64,000 bases of DNA from Providencia vermicola. GTDB lineage: Bacteria > Pseudomonadota > Gammaproteobacteria > Enterobacterales > Enterobacteriaceae. Both the position numbers and the translations under genes were made by a program. Numbering within the stretch: position 1 is the first letter of the stretch; each line of letters opens with the position of its first letter. The DNA lies in contig NZ_CP048796.1 of the NCBI RefSeq assembly GCF_010748935.1, positions 3,537,001 to 3,601,000 of the forward strand, given 5' to 3'. Shown here piece by piece: positions 1 to 10,471 of this stretch. The notes under the pieces are model-generated. The model was not told the origin of the DNA and searched no databases. It saw only the letters and a program-made list of their open reading frames with translations.

Positions 1-2
1 AT

Positions 3-221
3 CAGCTGAAAGCAGAAAATGAAAAACTGAAAAACGAATTGATCAAATCAGGTAAGAAATTAGAAATTGCCGAGGTCAATCTGGATGATCGCCGTCGTGA
101 ACTTATACTACAATGGTTTATGTATGGTGGTGGTGTTGCAGGTGCTGGGCTTATTTTTGGTCTGATCTTGCCACATATTATTCCACGCCGTAAAAAACGT
201 AATGACCGTTGGATGAGCTAA
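3..221 (+). CDS. ygiM: YgiM-like SH3-domain membrane protein, C-terminal part
   Basis: The window opens inside this gene; the reading frame is open from base 3 to the stop at 219-221. The visible C-terminus is charged and probably coiled-coil (Lys/Glu/Asn-rich), then one membrane segment ([20 protein letters not shown]) and a basic cytoplasmic tail (RRKKRNDRW). In E. coli the gene directly before cca is ygiM, a TIGR04211-family protein with an N-terminal SH3 domain, a coiled coil and a C-terminal anchor. The tail and the position both fit. The SH3 domain lies outside the window, so the identification rests on tail architecture and synteny. Confidence 0.75.
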   Translation, partial: QLKAENEKLKNELIKSGKKLEIAEVNLDDRRRELILQWFMYGGGVAGAGLIFGLILPHIIPRRKKRNDRWMS

Positions 222-231
222 CACGTTAATG

Positions 232-1476
232 ATGAAAATATATCTGGTGGGCGGAGCCGTTCGCGATGAATTGCTTGGGCTTCCAGTCTCCGATAGAGAC
301 TATGTGGTAGTCGGGTCAACACCCGATGAGATGTTGGCACAAGGTTTTCAACAGGTGGGAAAGGACTTCCCTGTATTTCTGCATCCGAAAACGCATGAAG
401 AGTATGCTTTAGCCAGAACAGAACGTAAAACAGGTTCTGGCTATACTGGATTTAGTTGCTATTCAGCGCCAGATGTCACTATTGAGGATGACCTTTTACG
501 TCGCGACCTCACCATTAATGCCATCGCTAAAGATGACCAAGGCCAACTCACTGACCCCTATCATGGGGTAGATGACCTCAACGCACGTATTCTACGCCAC
601 GTTTCCGATGCCTTTGCTGAAGATCCACTACGTATACTGCGTGTTGCACGTTTTGCCGCACGTTTCTCAGCACTGGGGTTTCAGATCGCGCCTGAAACCA
701 TGACGTTGATGCAAACCATGACCGCATCCGGTGAGCTAACACATCTCACCGCAGAGCGTGTTTGGGCCGAAACTGAAAAAGCGCTGAGGTCAAACTCGCC
801 ACAGGTCTACTTTGAGGTATTGCGTCAATGCGGTGCCCTTGCGGTTCTGTTCCCTGAAATTGATAATCTGTTTGGTATTCCAGCTCCAGCCAAGTGGCAC
901 CCTGAAATTGATACGGGTATCCACACTCTCATGGCATTAGGTATGGCAGCAGAACTCAGCTCTGACGTCGACATTCGCTTCTCTGTACTCTGCCATGATG
1001 TCGGTAAGGCACTCACACCAAAACATCTTTGGCCTAGCCACCCTAATCATGGTGAAGCAGGTGTCGCGCTGATAGATAATTTATGCGATCGATTGAAAGT
1101 TCCCAATAGTGCTAGAGAGCAGGCACGACTCAGTGCCCGTTTTCATGACAAAATCCATGTGATTAATAGGCTAAGCGCGACAGAACTCATTCAATTGTTT
1201 GATGGATTGGATAGTTGGCGTAAACCTGAACGAATTATTCAGTTAAGCCTAATCAGTGAGGCTGACGCACGTGGACGAGCTGGCCTTGAACAGCAAGCTT
1301 ACCCACAAGGAGAATTCCTGCGCCAAGCCTTTGCCACCGCGCAAACAGTCAGTGTTAAACCTATTATCGAGCAAGGCTTTCAAGGGCCACAAATCCGCGA
1401 AGAACTCACTCGTCAACGTATTGCACATGTAGAACAGTGGCGACAACAACAAACCACCTTATCACTTCATCCATAA
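232..1476 (+). CDS. cca: Multifunctional CCA tRNA nucleotidyltransferase
   Basis: Adds and repairs the 3'-terminal CCA of tRNAs. The N-terminus has the class II nucleotidyltransferase signature ([12 protein letters not shown]) with the metal-binding DRD pair at about residues 21-23 and the [10 protein letters not shown] motif. The C-terminal half has an HD phosphohydrolase domain (LCHDVGK) like the E. coli enzyme, which also has 2'-phosphodiesterase and phosphatase activity. Length (414 aa) matches E. coli Cca (412 aa). Two ATGs are adjacent (229 and 232); the second gives the conserved MKIYLVGG start. It lies 8-10 bases after ygiM, suggesting co-transcription. Confidence 0.97.
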   Translation: MKIYLVGGAVRDELLGLPVSDRDYVVVGSTPDEMLAQGFQQVGKDFPVFLHPKTHEEYALARTERKTGSGYTGFSCYSAPDVTIEDDLLRRDLTINAIAKDDQGQLTDPYHGVDDLNARILRHVSDAFAEDPLRILRVARFAARFSALGFQIAPETMTLMQTMTASGELTHLTAERVWAETEKALRSNSPQVYFEVLRQCGALAVLFPEIDNLFGIPAPAKWHPEIDTGIHTLMALGMAAELSSDVDIRFSVLCHDVGKALTPKHLWPSHPNHGEAGVALIDNLCDRLKVPNSAREQARLSARFHDKIHVINRLSATELIQLFDGLDSWRKPERIIQLSLISEADARGRAGLEQQAYPQGEFLRQAFATAQTVSVKPIIEQGFQGPQIREELTRQRIAHVEQWRQQQTTLSLHP

Positions 1477-1509
1477 TCATTGGCGGTAGTTGACCGCCAA
1501 TGACAGGAG

Positions 1510-1869
1510 TTAAGCCCTTTTAGTGCCTCTTTCAATCACTACACCGACACTTTTAGCGCGGGCAACGGCACCGGGTTTAGCGACTTTAATGCGCACCCAA
1601 GGACTACAAAAGTCATTTAATAAAAGTTGAGCCACCTCTTCAGCAACTCTCTCTACTAAGCCAAATTTATTTTTGCTAACATGAGTTATGATGGCTTGGC
1701 TAATTTGCGCGTAATCGAGACAATCTTTTACTTTATCGCTCCTTGATGCTCGTTTGTTATCCCATCCCATTTCGATATCGAGCACCAGTTTCTGCTCAAT
1801 TTCTTGTTCCCAGTCATATACACCAATAGTGGTGATGACTGATAATTGTTCAATAAATACGATATCCAT
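1510..1869 (-). CDS. folB: Dihydroneopterin aldolase (bifunctional with 7,8-dihydroneopterin epimerase)
   Basis: Folate biosynthesis enzyme converting 7,8-dihydroneopterin to 6-hydroxymethyl-dihydropterin and glycolaldehyde. The 119-aa protein opens MDIVFIEQLSVITTIGVYDW and ends KPGAVARAKSVGVVIERG, nearly identical to E. coli FolB, including the Glu of the pterin site in the YDWEQ segment. I take ATG at 1869 rather than the GTG one codon upstream because it gives the conserved N-terminus. The gene is convergent with cca and divergent from plsY. Confidence 0.96.
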   Translation of the reverse strand: MDIVFIEQLSVITTIGVYDWEQEIEQKLVLDIEMGWDNKRASRSDKVKDCLDYAQISQAIITHVSKNKFGLVERVAEEVAQLLLNDFCSPWVRIKVAKPGAVARAKSVGVVIERGTKRA

Positions 1870-1960
1870 CACGTCATTTTCTCGTTTATGTGCTGAATTG
1901 ATACCACTTCTTGGAAAATGTGCGTATTATCCAAGAAGTGAAATAAATTGTGAATCTACG

Positions 1961-2080
1961 CTCGTTATACTTCAAGTTGTAGCATTGTTGACTACGCGCA
2001 TTTTGCACGAGTCACAGACCGATATTGCTCTAAGCGGCTCATTAACTTGTCGCCTAGCTGCAACTCGAATTATTCAGAGT
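1961..2080 (+). repeat. Dispersed intergenic repeat, copy A
   Basis: A roughly 115-bp imperfect palindrome lies between folB and plsY. It begins CTCGTTATACTTCAAGTTGTAG and ends TAGCTGCAACTCGAATTATTCAGAGT, so the ends are partly inverted repeats of each other. Related copies occur elsewhere in this window. Elements of this kind (ATACTTCAAGTTGCAG ... CTGCAACTCGAATTATTTAGGGTATA) are widespread in Serratia, Yersinia, Photorhabdus and Proteus intergenic DNA; the family resemblance is from memory. Confidence 0.65.
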
Positions 2081-2108
2081 CTTTACACTAACTGTTTTGG
2101 AGTTAGCT

Positions 2109-2765
2109 ATGAGTGCAACCGCGCTTGGCATGATAATCTTTGCCTACCTTTGTGGCTCAGTTTCGAGTGCTATACTGATCTGCCGATTGGCAAGATTACC
2201 CGATCCTCGTCAACATGGCTCAGGTAACCCCGGAGCAACAAACGTTTTGCGTGTCGGCGGTAAATTAGCTGCTGCTGGTGTCCTCATTTGCGACATCCTC
2301 AAAGGGATGATACCCGTTTGGTTGGCTTACTATTTAAAAGTTCCACCATTCTATCTTGGCTTTGTCGCAATTGCAGCTTGCCTTGGGCATATTTATCCCG
2401 TTTTCTTCCGTTTTAAAGGAGGAAAAGGCGTCGCGACAGCATTCGGTTCTATTGCGGCTATCGGTTGGGATCTCTCTGGAGTCATCGCTGGTACTTGGCT
2501 GCTGACTGTGCTTCTCAGTGGTTATTCATCATTAGGCGCTATTGTTGGTGCCCTACTTGCCCCCTTTTACGTGTGGTGGTTTAAGCCAGAATTCACCTTT
2601 CCCGTTGCGATGCTCTCGTGTCTTATCTTGGTACGTCACCATGGTAATATCCAACGACTATGGCGAGGCCAAGAAAGTCGGATTTGGCAAAAACTAAAAA
2701 ATAAAAAGAAAAAAACGGCGAAAGAGATAGCCCAAGAAGCAAAAGAGCAAGAACAAGAGGATTAA
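2109..2765 (+). CDS. plsY: Acyl-phosphate glycerol-3-phosphate acyltransferase
   Basis: Membrane enzyme that transfers an acyl group from acyl-phosphate to glycerol-3-phosphate, the first step of phospholipid synthesis. It shows the three PlsY motifs: the [11 protein letters not shown] loop, the central [11 protein letters not shown] loop and the C-terminal RHHGNIQRL segment. Five hydrophobic segments fit the usual topology, and a Lys/Glu-rich tail follows. The 218-aa length is slightly longer than E. coli PlsY (205 aa) because of the tail. I take ATG at 2109 (MSATALGM); an in-frame TTG lies upstream. A terminator follows directly. Confidence 0.96.
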   Translation: MSATALGMIIFAYLCGSVSSAILICRLARLPDPRQHGSGNPGATNVLRVGGKLAAAGVLICDILKGMIPVWLAYYLKVPPFYLGFVAIAACLGHIYPVFFRFKGGKGVATAFGSIAAIGWDLSGVIAGTWLLTVLLSGYSSLGAIVGALLAPFYVWWFKPEFTFPVAMLSCLILVRHHGNIQRLWRGQESRIWQKLKNKKKKTAKEIAQEAKEQEQED

Positions 2766-2770
2766 TATTA

Positions 2771-2797
2771 AAAGGCTGTAATAACAGCCTTTTTTTC
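2771..2797 (+). terminator. Rho-independent terminator after plsY
   Basis: AAAGGCTGT, a 4-nt loop (AATA), then ACAGCCTTTTTTT: a 9-bp perfect stem running into a T-run, directly after the plsY stop. Confidence 0.9.
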
Positions 2798-2953
2798 ACA
2801 TCTCACTGTATTTAACCAAACTCTGTACCAAACTTAAGGCATATTGCAAAAAAAATAAGATAAACTTCAAATAATTCTAAATAATGCCTAATGATAATTT
2901 GAAATAAGTCGAAATATACCATTGAGAAACTCAACAATTATAATGGTGTACTT

Positions 2954-4486
2954 ATGACGAGCATTCCTTTTATTACACAAAACGAATATCAACTAGAAGA
3001 CGATACCACCCTCATGACCACTAGCGACTTAGAGGGAAATATCACACACGCAAACGATGACTTTATAAAAGTTAGTGGTTATTCACTTTCTGAACTCATG
3101 CATCAGCCTCACAATATCATCCGCCACCCCGATATGCCTAAAGCGGCATTTGCCGACATGTGGAACACGTTAAAAAATGGCGAACCCTGGACGGGGATAG
3201 TGAAAAACCGCCGTAAAAATGGTGACCACTATTGGGTGAGAGCCAATATTTGTCCGATGGTGAGAGAAGGCGTGATGACGGGTTACATGTCAATTCGCAC
3301 TAAGGCTTCACGCGAGGAAATTGCCGTGGCTGAGCCACTCTATCAATCATTAAATGAAGGTCATCGTCATCGCAAACTTCATAAAGGATTGGTGCTGACG
3401 TCGTATTGGTTTAGCCAATACCCCGCCCTGTCAATACGCTGGCGAATTCGCGGACTCATGCTGCTATTATTAACAACGTGGATAAGCTTGGCTGCGTTAT
3501 CAAGCCTGCAAGGCTCTGCTCTTTTTCTCACGACACTGCTCGCTTTAATCATACTGGGCACCGGTAATTTCTTACTTGAACAGATGATTGCCAAACCTAT
3601 TGAAAATGTAGCCAAACAAGCACTTGATATTGCTAGAGGTCAGAAACATAGCATCAATCCTCTACATCGTGTTGATGAAATTGGCATGATGTTACGCTCT
3701 ATTGGCCAGTTAGGATTAGTCTGTCGTTGGCTAACCAATGATGTGTCTTGCCAAATTGGCAATGTACATCAAGAAAGTGAATTATTAGTAAAAGACTGTG
3801 ATGAGCTTGAGCAACACACGCAAAAAACCGTTGGCTATGTACAACAAACCGTTGCTGCAATGAACCAAATATCCGTTTCAGTACAAATGAATGCTGAAAA
3901 TACAATTCGAGCAGATAAACTGTCCAGCGAAACCAGTGATACCGCGTTACATGCGGCAGAAGCCATGAAAAACGTGGTACACACCATGGATGAGATCGTT
4001 CACAGTACCAGCAAAATCAACGCCATAACCGATGTGATAAAAACCATCGCTTTTCAAACCAATATTTTGGCACTCAATGCCGCGGTTGAAGCGGCCCGAG
4101 CCGGAGAGCAAGGAAAAGGCTTTGCCGTTGTCGCCGATGAAGTGCGTAGTCTAGCCAGTCGCAGTGCCAGCGCGGTTAATGATATCCGAGATCTTATTGA
4201 TGACTGTGAGAATAAAGTGCACTCCGGCAAACTTCATGTTCATACCACCGGAGACACATTACAAGACGTGGTCAATCAAGTGCAAAATGTGACCCAATTA
4301 ATTAATCACATCAGCCATGCAACCTCTGAACAAGCCGCTGGACTGACAGAAATCACTCAAGCGGTATTTGAACTTGAGTCGATCGCTCAGAAAAATACCA
4401 TTTTGGTAGAACAAAGTGCCAACGCATCAGAAATCGTCCAAAAACATGCCATACGACTTGATGATGCCATTGTTATTTTACATTAA
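2954..4486 (+). CDS. aer: Aerotaxis/redox receptor Aer
   Basis: Senses cellular redox state through FAD bound to a PAS domain and signals to the chemotaxis kinase. The 510-aa protein has an N-terminal PAS domain (about residues 15-115, with RHPDMP and the GEPWTGIVKNRRKNGDHYWVRA strand typical of Aer). A hydrophobic anchor pair (about 165-205) and a HAMP-like segment follow. The methyl-accepting signalling hairpin includes IAFQTNILALNAAVEAARAG near residue 370. There is no periplasmic sensor domain, as in Aer. The gene is flanked by terminators and looks monocistronic. Confidence 0.93.
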   Translation: MTSIPFITQNEYQLEDDTTLMTTSDLEGNITHANDDFIKVSGYSLSELMHQPHNIIRHPDMPKAAFADMWNTLKNGEPWTGIVKNRRKNGDHYWVRANICPMVREGVMTGYMSIRTKASREEIAVAEPLYQSLNEGHRHRKLHKGLVLTSYWFSQYPALSIRWRIRGLMLLLLTTWISLAALSSLQGSALFLTTLLALIILGTGNFLLEQMIAKPIENVAKQALDIARGQKHSINPLHRVDEIGMMLRSIGQLGLVCRWLTNDVSCQIGNVHQESELLVKDCDELEQHTQKTVGYVQQTVAAMNQISVSVQMNAENTIRADKLSSETSDTALHAAEAMKNVVHTMDEIVHSTSKINAITDVIKTIAFQTNILALNAAVEAARAGEQGKGFAVVADEVRSLASRSASAVNDIRDLIDDCENKVHSGKLHVHTTGDTLQDVVNQVQNVTQLINHISHATSEQAAGLTEITQAVFELESIAQKNTILVEQSANASEIVQKHAIRLDDAIVILH

Positions 4487-4498
4487 TCATCAATGAAT

Positions 4499-4522
4499 TA
4501 GCGTCATAAAAACGCTATTTTT
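4499..4522 (+). terminator. Rho-independent terminator after aer
   Basis: TAGCGT, loop CATAAAA, then ACGCTATTTTTG: a 6-bp stem with a T-run immediately after the aer stop. Confidence 0.75.
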
Positions 4523-4552
4523 GATTAAAAACAGAAGGGAAATAACACAGTA

Positions 4553-4601
4553 AAAAATCAACGGTGACTCACCATAATACCTAATGTCGCCGTTGATTTT
4601 T
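4553..4601 (-). terminator. Bidirectional terminator between aer and tsaD
   Basis: AAAAATCAACGG at 4553-4564 pairs perfectly with CCGTTGATTTTT at 4590-4601. The A-run/T-run arms allow termination in both directions. It sits just beyond the tsaD stop and probably ends that transcript. Confidence 0.75.
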
Positions 4602-4620
4602 CTTAATCAATCCGGATGGC

Positions 4621-5649
4621 TTATTGATCACTTTCCACTAACGGAGGTAATTCTGCCAACGGCCAACGAGGACGAACTGTGATACCTAATCCCGTTGTTG
4701 CGCCACCTTTTAAACGAATTAGCCCAGCTAATGCGATCATGGCACCATTATCGGTACAAAACTCAGGGCGTGCATAAAATGCTTCACCGCCGCGTTGTTT
4801 CAACACCTCTTCCATTTTGGCGCGTAATGTGCGATTTGCGCTAACCCCGCCCGCCATCACTAAGCGTTTAAAGCCTGTTTTCTCAAGTGCACGCTTACAT
4901 TTTATTGCTAACGTATCGACAACCGCATCTTCAAAAGCACGGGCAATATCCGCACGTGTTTGCTCATCGTCTGCATTTTCTCGAATGGTATTTGCTGCGA
5001 ACGTTTTTAAGCCTGAAAAACTAAAATCCAGTCCCGGGCGATCGGTCATTGGCCGCGGAAAAACAAAGCGCCCTTGCGTACCTTGCTGCGCCATACGTGA
5101 TAACGCTGGACCACCCGGATAATCTAACCCTAATAGTTTTGCTGTTTTATCAAACGCTTCGCCCGCTGCGTCATCAATCGATTCACCAAGTAATTCATAC
5201 TCACCAATACCCGTTACGCTAATTAACTGGGTGTGTCCCCCCGAAACGAGCAAAGCAACGAATGGAAATTCAGGGCTTTTCTCTTCAAGCATAGGAGCGA
5301 GTAAATGCCCTTCCATATGATGAACAGCAACTGCTGGTACGCCCCATGCAAACGCGAGCGAGCGTCCCACTGTCGCACCAACCATTAATGCTCCAACAAG
5401 CCCTGGGCCTGCTGTATAAGCGACAGCATCGATGTCGGCACTTGTCAGGTTGGCTTGTTTGAGCGCAGCTTGAATCAGTGGAACCGTTTTACGAATGTGA
5501 TCGCGAGAAGCCAGTTCAGGGACCACCCCACCGTAGTCAGCATGGACTTTTATCTGACTGTATAATTGGTTAGCTAATAGACCGGCCTTATCATCATAGA
5601 TTGCGATTCCGGTTTCATCGCAGGATGTTTCGATACCTAAAACGCGCAT
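4621..5649 (-). CDS. tsaD: tRNA N6-threonylcarbamoyladenosine transferase subunit TsaD
   Basis: Universal enzyme that transfers the threonylcarbamoyl group onto A37 of ANN-decoding tRNAs, with TsaB and TsaE. The protein begins [14 protein letters not shown] and carries the metal-binding HHMEGH motif (about residues 110-115), the ASKHA nucleotide loop (VSGGHTQL) and the C-terminal [14 protein letters not shown] motif. I choose ATG at 5649; an in-frame upstream ATG would add ten non-conserved residues. Length 342 aa compares with 337 in E. coli. It is divergent from rpsU, the standard E. coli arrangement. Confidence 0.97.
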   Translation of the reverse strand: MRVLGIETSCDETGIAIYDDKAGLLANQLYSQIKVHADYGGVVPELASRDHIRKTVPLIQAALKQANLTSADIDAVAYTAGPGLVGALMVGATVGRSLAFAWGVPAVAVHHMEGHLLAPMLEEKSPEFPFVALLVSGGHTQLISVTGIGEYELLGESIDDAAGEAFDKTAKLLGLDYPGGPALSRMAQQGTQGRFVFPRPMTDRPGLDFSFSGLKTFAANTIRENADDEQTRADIARAFEDAVVDTLAIKCKRALEKTGFKRLVMAGGVSANRTLRAKMEEVLKQRGGEAFYARPEFCTDNGAMIALAGLIRLKGGATTGLGITVRPRWPLAELPPLVESDQ

Positions 5650-5727
5650 TGCACTACCCTTGTTTATTGCATAAGGCAAAGTCTACCATTAAATTCAATC
5701 TATCGTATAATTTATGATGCCAAAAGG

Positions 5728-5756
5728 CTGACTTTTCCTGTTGTATAGTCTATAAT
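5728..5756 (+). promoter_or_regulatory. Predicted sigma-70 promoter of the rpsU-dnaG-rpoD operon
   Basis: CTGACT at 5728-5733 is a good -35 box, followed by a 17-bp spacer and a perfect TATAAT at 5751-5756. It lies about 220 bases before rpsU, in the intergenic region shared with tsaD. A second, weaker candidate (TTTACA at 5873-5878) lies nearer the gene. I did not find a clear LexA box, although the E. coli operon has one. Confidence 0.65.
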
Positions 5757-5963
5757 CACTACCCTGTAATAAATTTCGTGTGGCTAATTTCATTATTACC
5801 CTACTTCGCTGTTTTTTTCATCAAATAAAACAACGAACTGGTAATCTTGTGTGTTTCAATTTTATACGGCACTTTACAAACCCGTACTCATTGAAGTAAA
5901 ATTCCGCACCATTTTAAATGACGGCTGGTTGAATAAAGCCAGCAACAACCCGATTTCTATTGA

Positions 5964-6191
<228 letters not shown>

Positions 6192-6245
6192 TTTGGGCGC
6201 GGTAGCCACCGCAACCATAGCAGGCAGTATTAGTTAGCAGTTAAA

Positions 6246-6273
6246 GGCCGTGCTTTCCTGAGGGAAGCGCGGC
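6246..6273 (+). terminator. Internal attenuator between rpsU and dnaG
   Basis: GCCGTGCTTTCC, short loop, GGAAGCGCGGC: a GC-rich hairpin followed by TTATTAT rather than a full T-run. The E. coli operon has a partial, NusA-responsive terminator at the same place, which keeps dnaG expression well below rpsU and rpoD. Position and shape match; function is inferred from that precedent. Confidence 0.7.
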
Positions 6274-6308
6274 TTATTATCGTTCATCAACAGGCGAAAA
6301 AGAGGCTT

Positions 6309-8054
6309 ATGGCTGGACGAATCCCGCGTTCATTTATCAATGATTTGTTAGCGAGAACCGACATCATCGATTTAGTCGATGCAAAAGTCCCGTTAAAAAA
6401 ACAGGGTAAAAATCATCACGCGTGCTGTCCGTTCCATAACGAAAAAACACCTTCTTTCACCGTAAATAGTGAAAGGCAGTTTTATTACTGTTTTGGCTGT
6501 GGTGCACATGGTAATGCGATCGACTTTTTGATGAATTACGACAAGCTCGACTTTGTCGAAGCCATCGAAGAACTTTCTGCTTTACATGGCCTTGATGTTC
6601 CTTATGAAACAGGAACAGGCGCAAGCCAAATCGAACTTCATCAACGGCAAAATCTGTACCAATTGATGGAGAAAATAAACCATTTTTACCACGCTGCCTT
6701 AAGTCATCCATCGGCAACTAAAGCTAAAGATTATTTAAGCCAACGTGGTTTAACAGCTGACATTATTGAGCATTTTTCGATAGGTTTTGCCCCAGCGGGG
6801 TGGGATAATTTGCTCAAAAAATTTGCTGTAAACCCAGAAAGTCGCAAACAGCTTGATGATGCAGGCATGTTAGTGACCAATGATAATGGCCGTACTTATG
6901 ACCGATTCAGGGAACGAGTCATGTTCCCAATTCGTGATCGTCGTGGTCGTGTTATTGCTTTTGGTGGCCGAGTTTTAGGTGATGCGTTACCTAAATATTT
7001 AAACTCGCCCGAAACCGATATCTTTCATAAAGGCCGTCAATTATTTGGTCTCTATGAGGCGACACAACACAGTAATGAACTTAATAAGTTACTGGTTGTT
7101 GAAGGCTATATGGATGTCGTGGCGTTAGCCCAATATGGCATCCGTTATGCGGTTGCATCACTCGGTACCTCGACAACGTCTGAGCATATTCAATTGCTCT
7201 ATCGTTCAACAGATACTGTTATTTGTTGTTATGACGGTGACCGAGCAGGAAGAGAAGCAGCGTGGCGTGCACTTGAAACAGCACTGCCTTATTTGACTGA
7301 TGGCCGCCAGTTACGATTTATGTTTTTACCTGATGGTGAAGATCCTGACTCTTTAGTCCGCAAAGAAGGTAAAGAGGCATTTGAATTACGAATGAATGAC
7401 GCACAAACATTATCGTCATTTCTATTCGACTCACTCGTACCACAGGTTGATTTAAAGACACAAGAAGGGAGAGCAAAATTTAGTAAACTTGCCATCCCTT
7501 TGATAAAACAAATACCTGGTGAAACATTGCGCCTCTATATGGCACAAGAATTGGGAAATTTTATCGGTATACCTGATATTTCTCAGGTTCTTGCTATGAT
7601 TGATAGAGAGAATGCTGAACCGGTCAGTTACCAAGCACCAAAATTAAAACCAACCACAATGCGAATTTTAATCGCTTTGTTGGTGCAGAATCCGAGTTTT
7701 TCGGAATCCGTTCCCTCATTAGAGGGGATCGCCCATATTCAAATGCCGGGGCTTTCTCTATTTCAGGAATTGGTCGATGTTTGCCAATCCAACCCCGGAA
7801 TGACGACTGGGCAGTTGCTTGAGCTGTATCGTGATAATAAATTTGCGAATCAACTTGAAAAACTGGCAACTTGGAACGATATAGAAATAGAGGAAATAGC
7901 GGAAAAGACATTTAAAGATGCTTTAAACCATCTATTTAACAGCGCGCTTGATGAGCGTTTTGACTATTTGATAGCCAAAGAACGAACTGAAGGGCTGACC
8001 CCAGAAGAACGCGCCGAAGTCCGCCTTATCACACTGTCACGTGTGAAAATATAA
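6309..8054 (+). CDS. dnaG: DNA primase
   Basis: Synthesises RNA primers for the replisome. The N-terminal zinc-binding domain has CCPFHNEKTPSF followed by YYCFGCGAHGN (Cys40, His43, Cys61, Cys64). The central TOPRIM catalytic domain shows LLVVEGYMDV and the acidic motif YDGDRAGREA. The C-terminal helicase-binding domain is present. Length 581 aa equals E. coli DnaG. It is the middle gene of the rpsU-dnaG-rpoD operon. The 170 bases to rpoD hold no gene; the heat-shock promoter of rpoD lies within dnaG in E. coli, and I did not resolve it here. Confidence 0.98.
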   Translation: MAGRIPRSFINDLLARTDIIDLVDAKVPLKKQGKNHHACCPFHNEKTPSFTVNSERQFYYCFGCGAHGNAIDFLMNYDKLDFVEAIEELSALHGLDVPYETGTGASQIELHQRQNLYQLMEKINHFYHAALSHPSATKAKDYLSQRGLTADIIEHFSIGFAPAGWDNLLKKFAVNPESRKQLDDAGMLVTNDNGRTYDRFRERVMFPIRDRRGRVIAFGGRVLGDALPKYLNSPETDIFHKGRQLFGLYEATQHSNELNKLLVVEGYMDVVALAQYGIRYAVASLGTSTTSEHIQLLYRSTDTVICCYDGDRAGREAAWRALETALPYLTDGRQLRFMFLPDGEDPDSLVRKEGKEAFELRMNDAQTLSSFLFDSLVPQVDLKTQEGRAKFSKLAIPLIKQIPGETLRLYMAQELGNFIGIPDISQVLAMIDRENAEPVSYQAPKLKPTTMRILIALLVQNPSFSESVPSLEGIAHIQMPGLSLFQELVDVCQSNPGMTTGQLLELYRDNKFANQLEKLATWNDIEIEEIAEKTFKDALNHLFNSALDERFDYLIAKERTEGLTPEERAEVRLITLSRVKI

Positions 8055-8224
8055 TGAATACCAAACGGCTTAAGTGCCGATTTACTAAAGGCAAATGCCT
8101 GTAAAATGCTACGAAATTAAAGGGGCGTAGCGTAACAATAAAAATCCCCTTTGAATGTTCTTGTTGGCCGATTGTTTCGCCGACCGACACCAATCTAAAT
8201 ACTCAGAAGTGTGGATACCGTCTT

Positions 8225-10081
8225 ATGGAGCAAAACCCGCAGTCGCAGCTTAAGCTACTCGTAACCAAGGGTAAGGAGCAAGGTTACTTAACCTATGCTG
8301 AGGTCAACGACCATCTGCCGGAAGATATCGTCGATTCAGATCAGATTGAAGATATCATCCAGATGATTAATGACATGGGCATCCAGGTCATGGAAGAAGC
8401 ACCTGACGCCGATGATTTGATACTCGCTGAAACCACTTCCGATACGGATGAAGATGCAGCAGAAGCCGCTGCTCAAGTTCTATCCAGTGTGGAAAGTGAA
8501 ATTGGTCGTACTACAGACCCTGTGCGCATGTACATGCGTGAAATGGGTACCGTCGAACTCTTAACCCGTGAAGGTGAGATCGACATAGCAAAACGTATCG
8601 AAGATGGCATCAACCAAGTTCAGTGCTCTGTTGCAGAGTACCCTGAAGCCATTACTTATCTACTCGAACAGTATGACCTCGTTGAAGCAGGCGAAAGCCG
8701 CTTATCCGATTTGATTACTGGTTTCGTCGATCCTAACGCTGAAGAAGATTTAGCACCAACCGCAACACACGTTGGTTCTGAGCTTCCACAAGAAGAGTTG
8801 GATAAAGACGATGATGAAGACGATGATGAAGACGAAGACGGCGATGACAGTGATAGCGATGATGATAACAGCATCGATCCTGAACTAGCCCGTGAAAAAT
8901 TCGGTGAATTGCGTACGCAATACGAAAAAACGCGTCAGCACATTAAGCAGTTTGGTCGTAGCAATGCACAAACAGCACTTGCTATCGAAGAACTTTCTGA
9001 AGTCTTCAAGCAATTCCGTTTAGTGCCTAAGCAATTTGACTATCTGGTCAATAACATGCGTGAAATGATGGATCGCGTTCGTTTCCAAGAACGTACTATC
9101 ATGAAGCTATGTGTTGAACAGTGCAAAATGCCTAAGAAAAACTTCATCACGTTATTCAGTGGCAATGAAACCAGTGAAACTTGGTTAACAGCAGCCAAAG
9201 CGATGAACAAGCCTTGGTGTGAAAAGCTGCTAGAAGTTGAAGAAGAAATTTTGCGTTGTCTGCAAAGATTACGTCAAATTGAAGAAGAAACTGGCCTGAC
9301 AATTGAACAGGTAAAAGATATTAACCGTCGTATGTCTATCGGTGAAGCGAAAGCACGCCGTGCGAAAAAAGAGATGGTTGAAGCAAACTTACGTCTGGTA
9401 ATTTCTATCGCGAAGAAATATACCAACCGTGGTTTGCAATTCCTTGACCTAATCCAAGAAGGTAATATTGGTCTGATGAAAGCGGTTGATAAATTTGAAT
9501 ATCGCCGTGGTTATAAATTCTCGACCTATGCAACTTGGTGGATCCGTCAGGCAATTACACGTTCTATCGCGGATCAGGCTCGTACCATTCGTATTCCGGT
9601 ACATATGATTGAAACCATCAACAAACTGAACCGTATCTCTCGTCAGATGCTACAGGAAATGGGCCGTGAACCTTCCCCTGAAGAGTTAGCGGAACGTATG
9701 ATGATGCCGGAAGACAAGATCCGTAAAGTCCTGAAGATCGCTAAAGAGCCAATCTCAATGGAAACGCCAATCGGTGATGATGAAGATTCACATCTCGGCG
9801 ACTTTATTGAAGATAACACGTTAGAGCTACCATTAGACTCAGCGACATCAGAAAGTCTGCGTTCAGCAACTCATGAAGTGCTAGCAGGTCTGACGGCTCG
9901 TGAAGCAAAAGTTCTACGTATGCGTTTTGGTATCGATATGAACACCGACCATACCTTAGAAGAGGTGGGTAAACAGTTCGACGTTACGCGTGAGCGTATT
10001 CGTCAAATCGAGGCTAAAGCTCTACGTAAATTGCGTCATCCAAGCCGCTCTGAAGTTCTACGTAGCTTCCTTGACGAATAA
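8225..10081 (+). CDS. rpoD: RNA polymerase primary sigma factor RpoD (sigma 70)
   Basis: Housekeeping sigma factor. Region 1.1 is at the N-terminus. Region 1.2 starts at [12 protein letters not shown] very acidic Asp/Glu block lies at about residues 193-220 within the non-conserved region. Region 2 contains [15 protein letters not shown], region 3 follows, and region 4.2 contains [20 protein letters not shown]. Length 618 aa compares with 613 in E. coli. The acidic block is encoded by GAT/GAA repeats, which make a spurious antisense Ser-rich reading frame. Last gene of its operon; a strong terminator follows. Confidence 0.99.
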   Translation: MEQNPQSQLKLLVTKGKEQGYLTYAEVNDHLPEDIVDSDQIEDIIQMINDMGIQVMEEAPDADDLILAETTSDTDEDAAEAAAQVLSSVESEIGRTTDPVRMYMREMGTVELLTREGEIDIAKRIEDGINQVQCSVAEYPEAITYLLEQYDLVEAGESRLSDLITGFVDPNAEEDLAPTATHVGSELPQEELDKDDDEDDDEDEDGDDSDSDDDNSIDPELAREKFGELRTQYEKTRQHIKQFGRSNAQTALAIEELSEVFKQFRLVPKQFDYLVNNMREMMDRVRFQERTIMKLCVEQCKMPKKNFITLFSGNETSETWLTAAKAMNKPWCEKLLEVEEEILRCLQRLRQIEEETGLTIEQVKDINRRMSIGEAKARRAKKEMVEANLRLVISIAKKYTNRGLQFLDLIQEGNIGLMKAVDKFEYRRGYKFSTYATWWIRQAITRSIADQARTIRIPVHMIETINKLNRISRQMLQEMGREPSPEELAERMMMPEDKIRKVLKIAKEPISMETPIGDDEDSHLGDFIEDNTLELPLDSATSESLRSATHEVLAGLTAREAKVLRMRFGIDMNTDHTLEEVGKQFDVTRERIRQIEAKALRKLRHPSRSEVLRSFLDE

Positions 10082-10101
10082 TGAGCCTTTAATTAGTCAT
10101 C

Positions 10102-10129
10102 AAACACCTGCTTCGGCAGGTGTTTTTTT
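10102..10129 (+). terminator. Rho-independent terminator of the rpsU-dnaG-rpoD operon
   Basis: AAACACCTGC, TTCG tetraloop, GCAGGTGTTTTTTT. A strong UUCG hairpin and T-run 20 bases after rpoD. It marks the end of the conserved backbone on this side. Confidence 0.95.
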
Positions 10130-10195
10130 ATGTCACTAAACGATAAATGACCATTTTAGTCATGACTTCATTAATCAGCATGTCATACATCAACA

Positions 10196-10471
10196 CTATT
10201 CACTGCCCAGTATTATCTCACAAGCAATTCTGTTAATTTCAATGAATTCATGCCATGTATATTGTTTGTGATAATGAAGCGAATACTGTTTATCGACACG
10301 GCAGATATCTGGACGCTCATCATAGATAGTACATAACATATTAGTTTCATTATAATTCTTACAAACGCCATCACCTCGATCAAGAAATTGAGTTTCATGC
10401 GCACGATCAACATGGCGGCAGCATGCCCCACATTTATCACAAGGAAATAGCGACTCGGTTTCTAAGCTCAT
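10196..10471 (-). CDS. Small CxxCxxCC-type cysteine-cluster protein (YkgJ-like)
   Basis: A 91-aa protein with FPCDKCGACCRH at residues 10-21, then GDGVCKNY, MLCTIYDERPDICR and a late IACE. This is the Cys pattern of the UPF0153/YkgJ family (PF03692, putative zinc or iron-sulfur binding), whose biochemical role is not established. Its ATG at 10471 overlaps the upstream stop codon in an ATGA, so translation is coupled to the preceding membrane-protein gene and the two should act together. It is the last gene of the 10.2-14.1 kb cluster. The family assignment is good; the role is unknown. Confidence 0.8.
   Translation of the reverse strand: MSLETESLFPCDKCGACCRHVDRAHETQFLDRGDGVCKNYNETNMLCTIYDERPDICRVDKQYSLHYHKQYTWHEFIEINRIACEIILGSE

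Noticed and set aside
2820-2953. Sigma-28 (flagellar) promoter for aer
   Set aside because: TAAACTTC at 2861 is followed by a GCC-containing element, but the spacer is 17 instead of about 11 bases. Too weak to list.
8656-8874. Ser-rich frame antisense to rpoD
   Set aside because: A shadow of the acidic Asp/Glu block of sigma 70.
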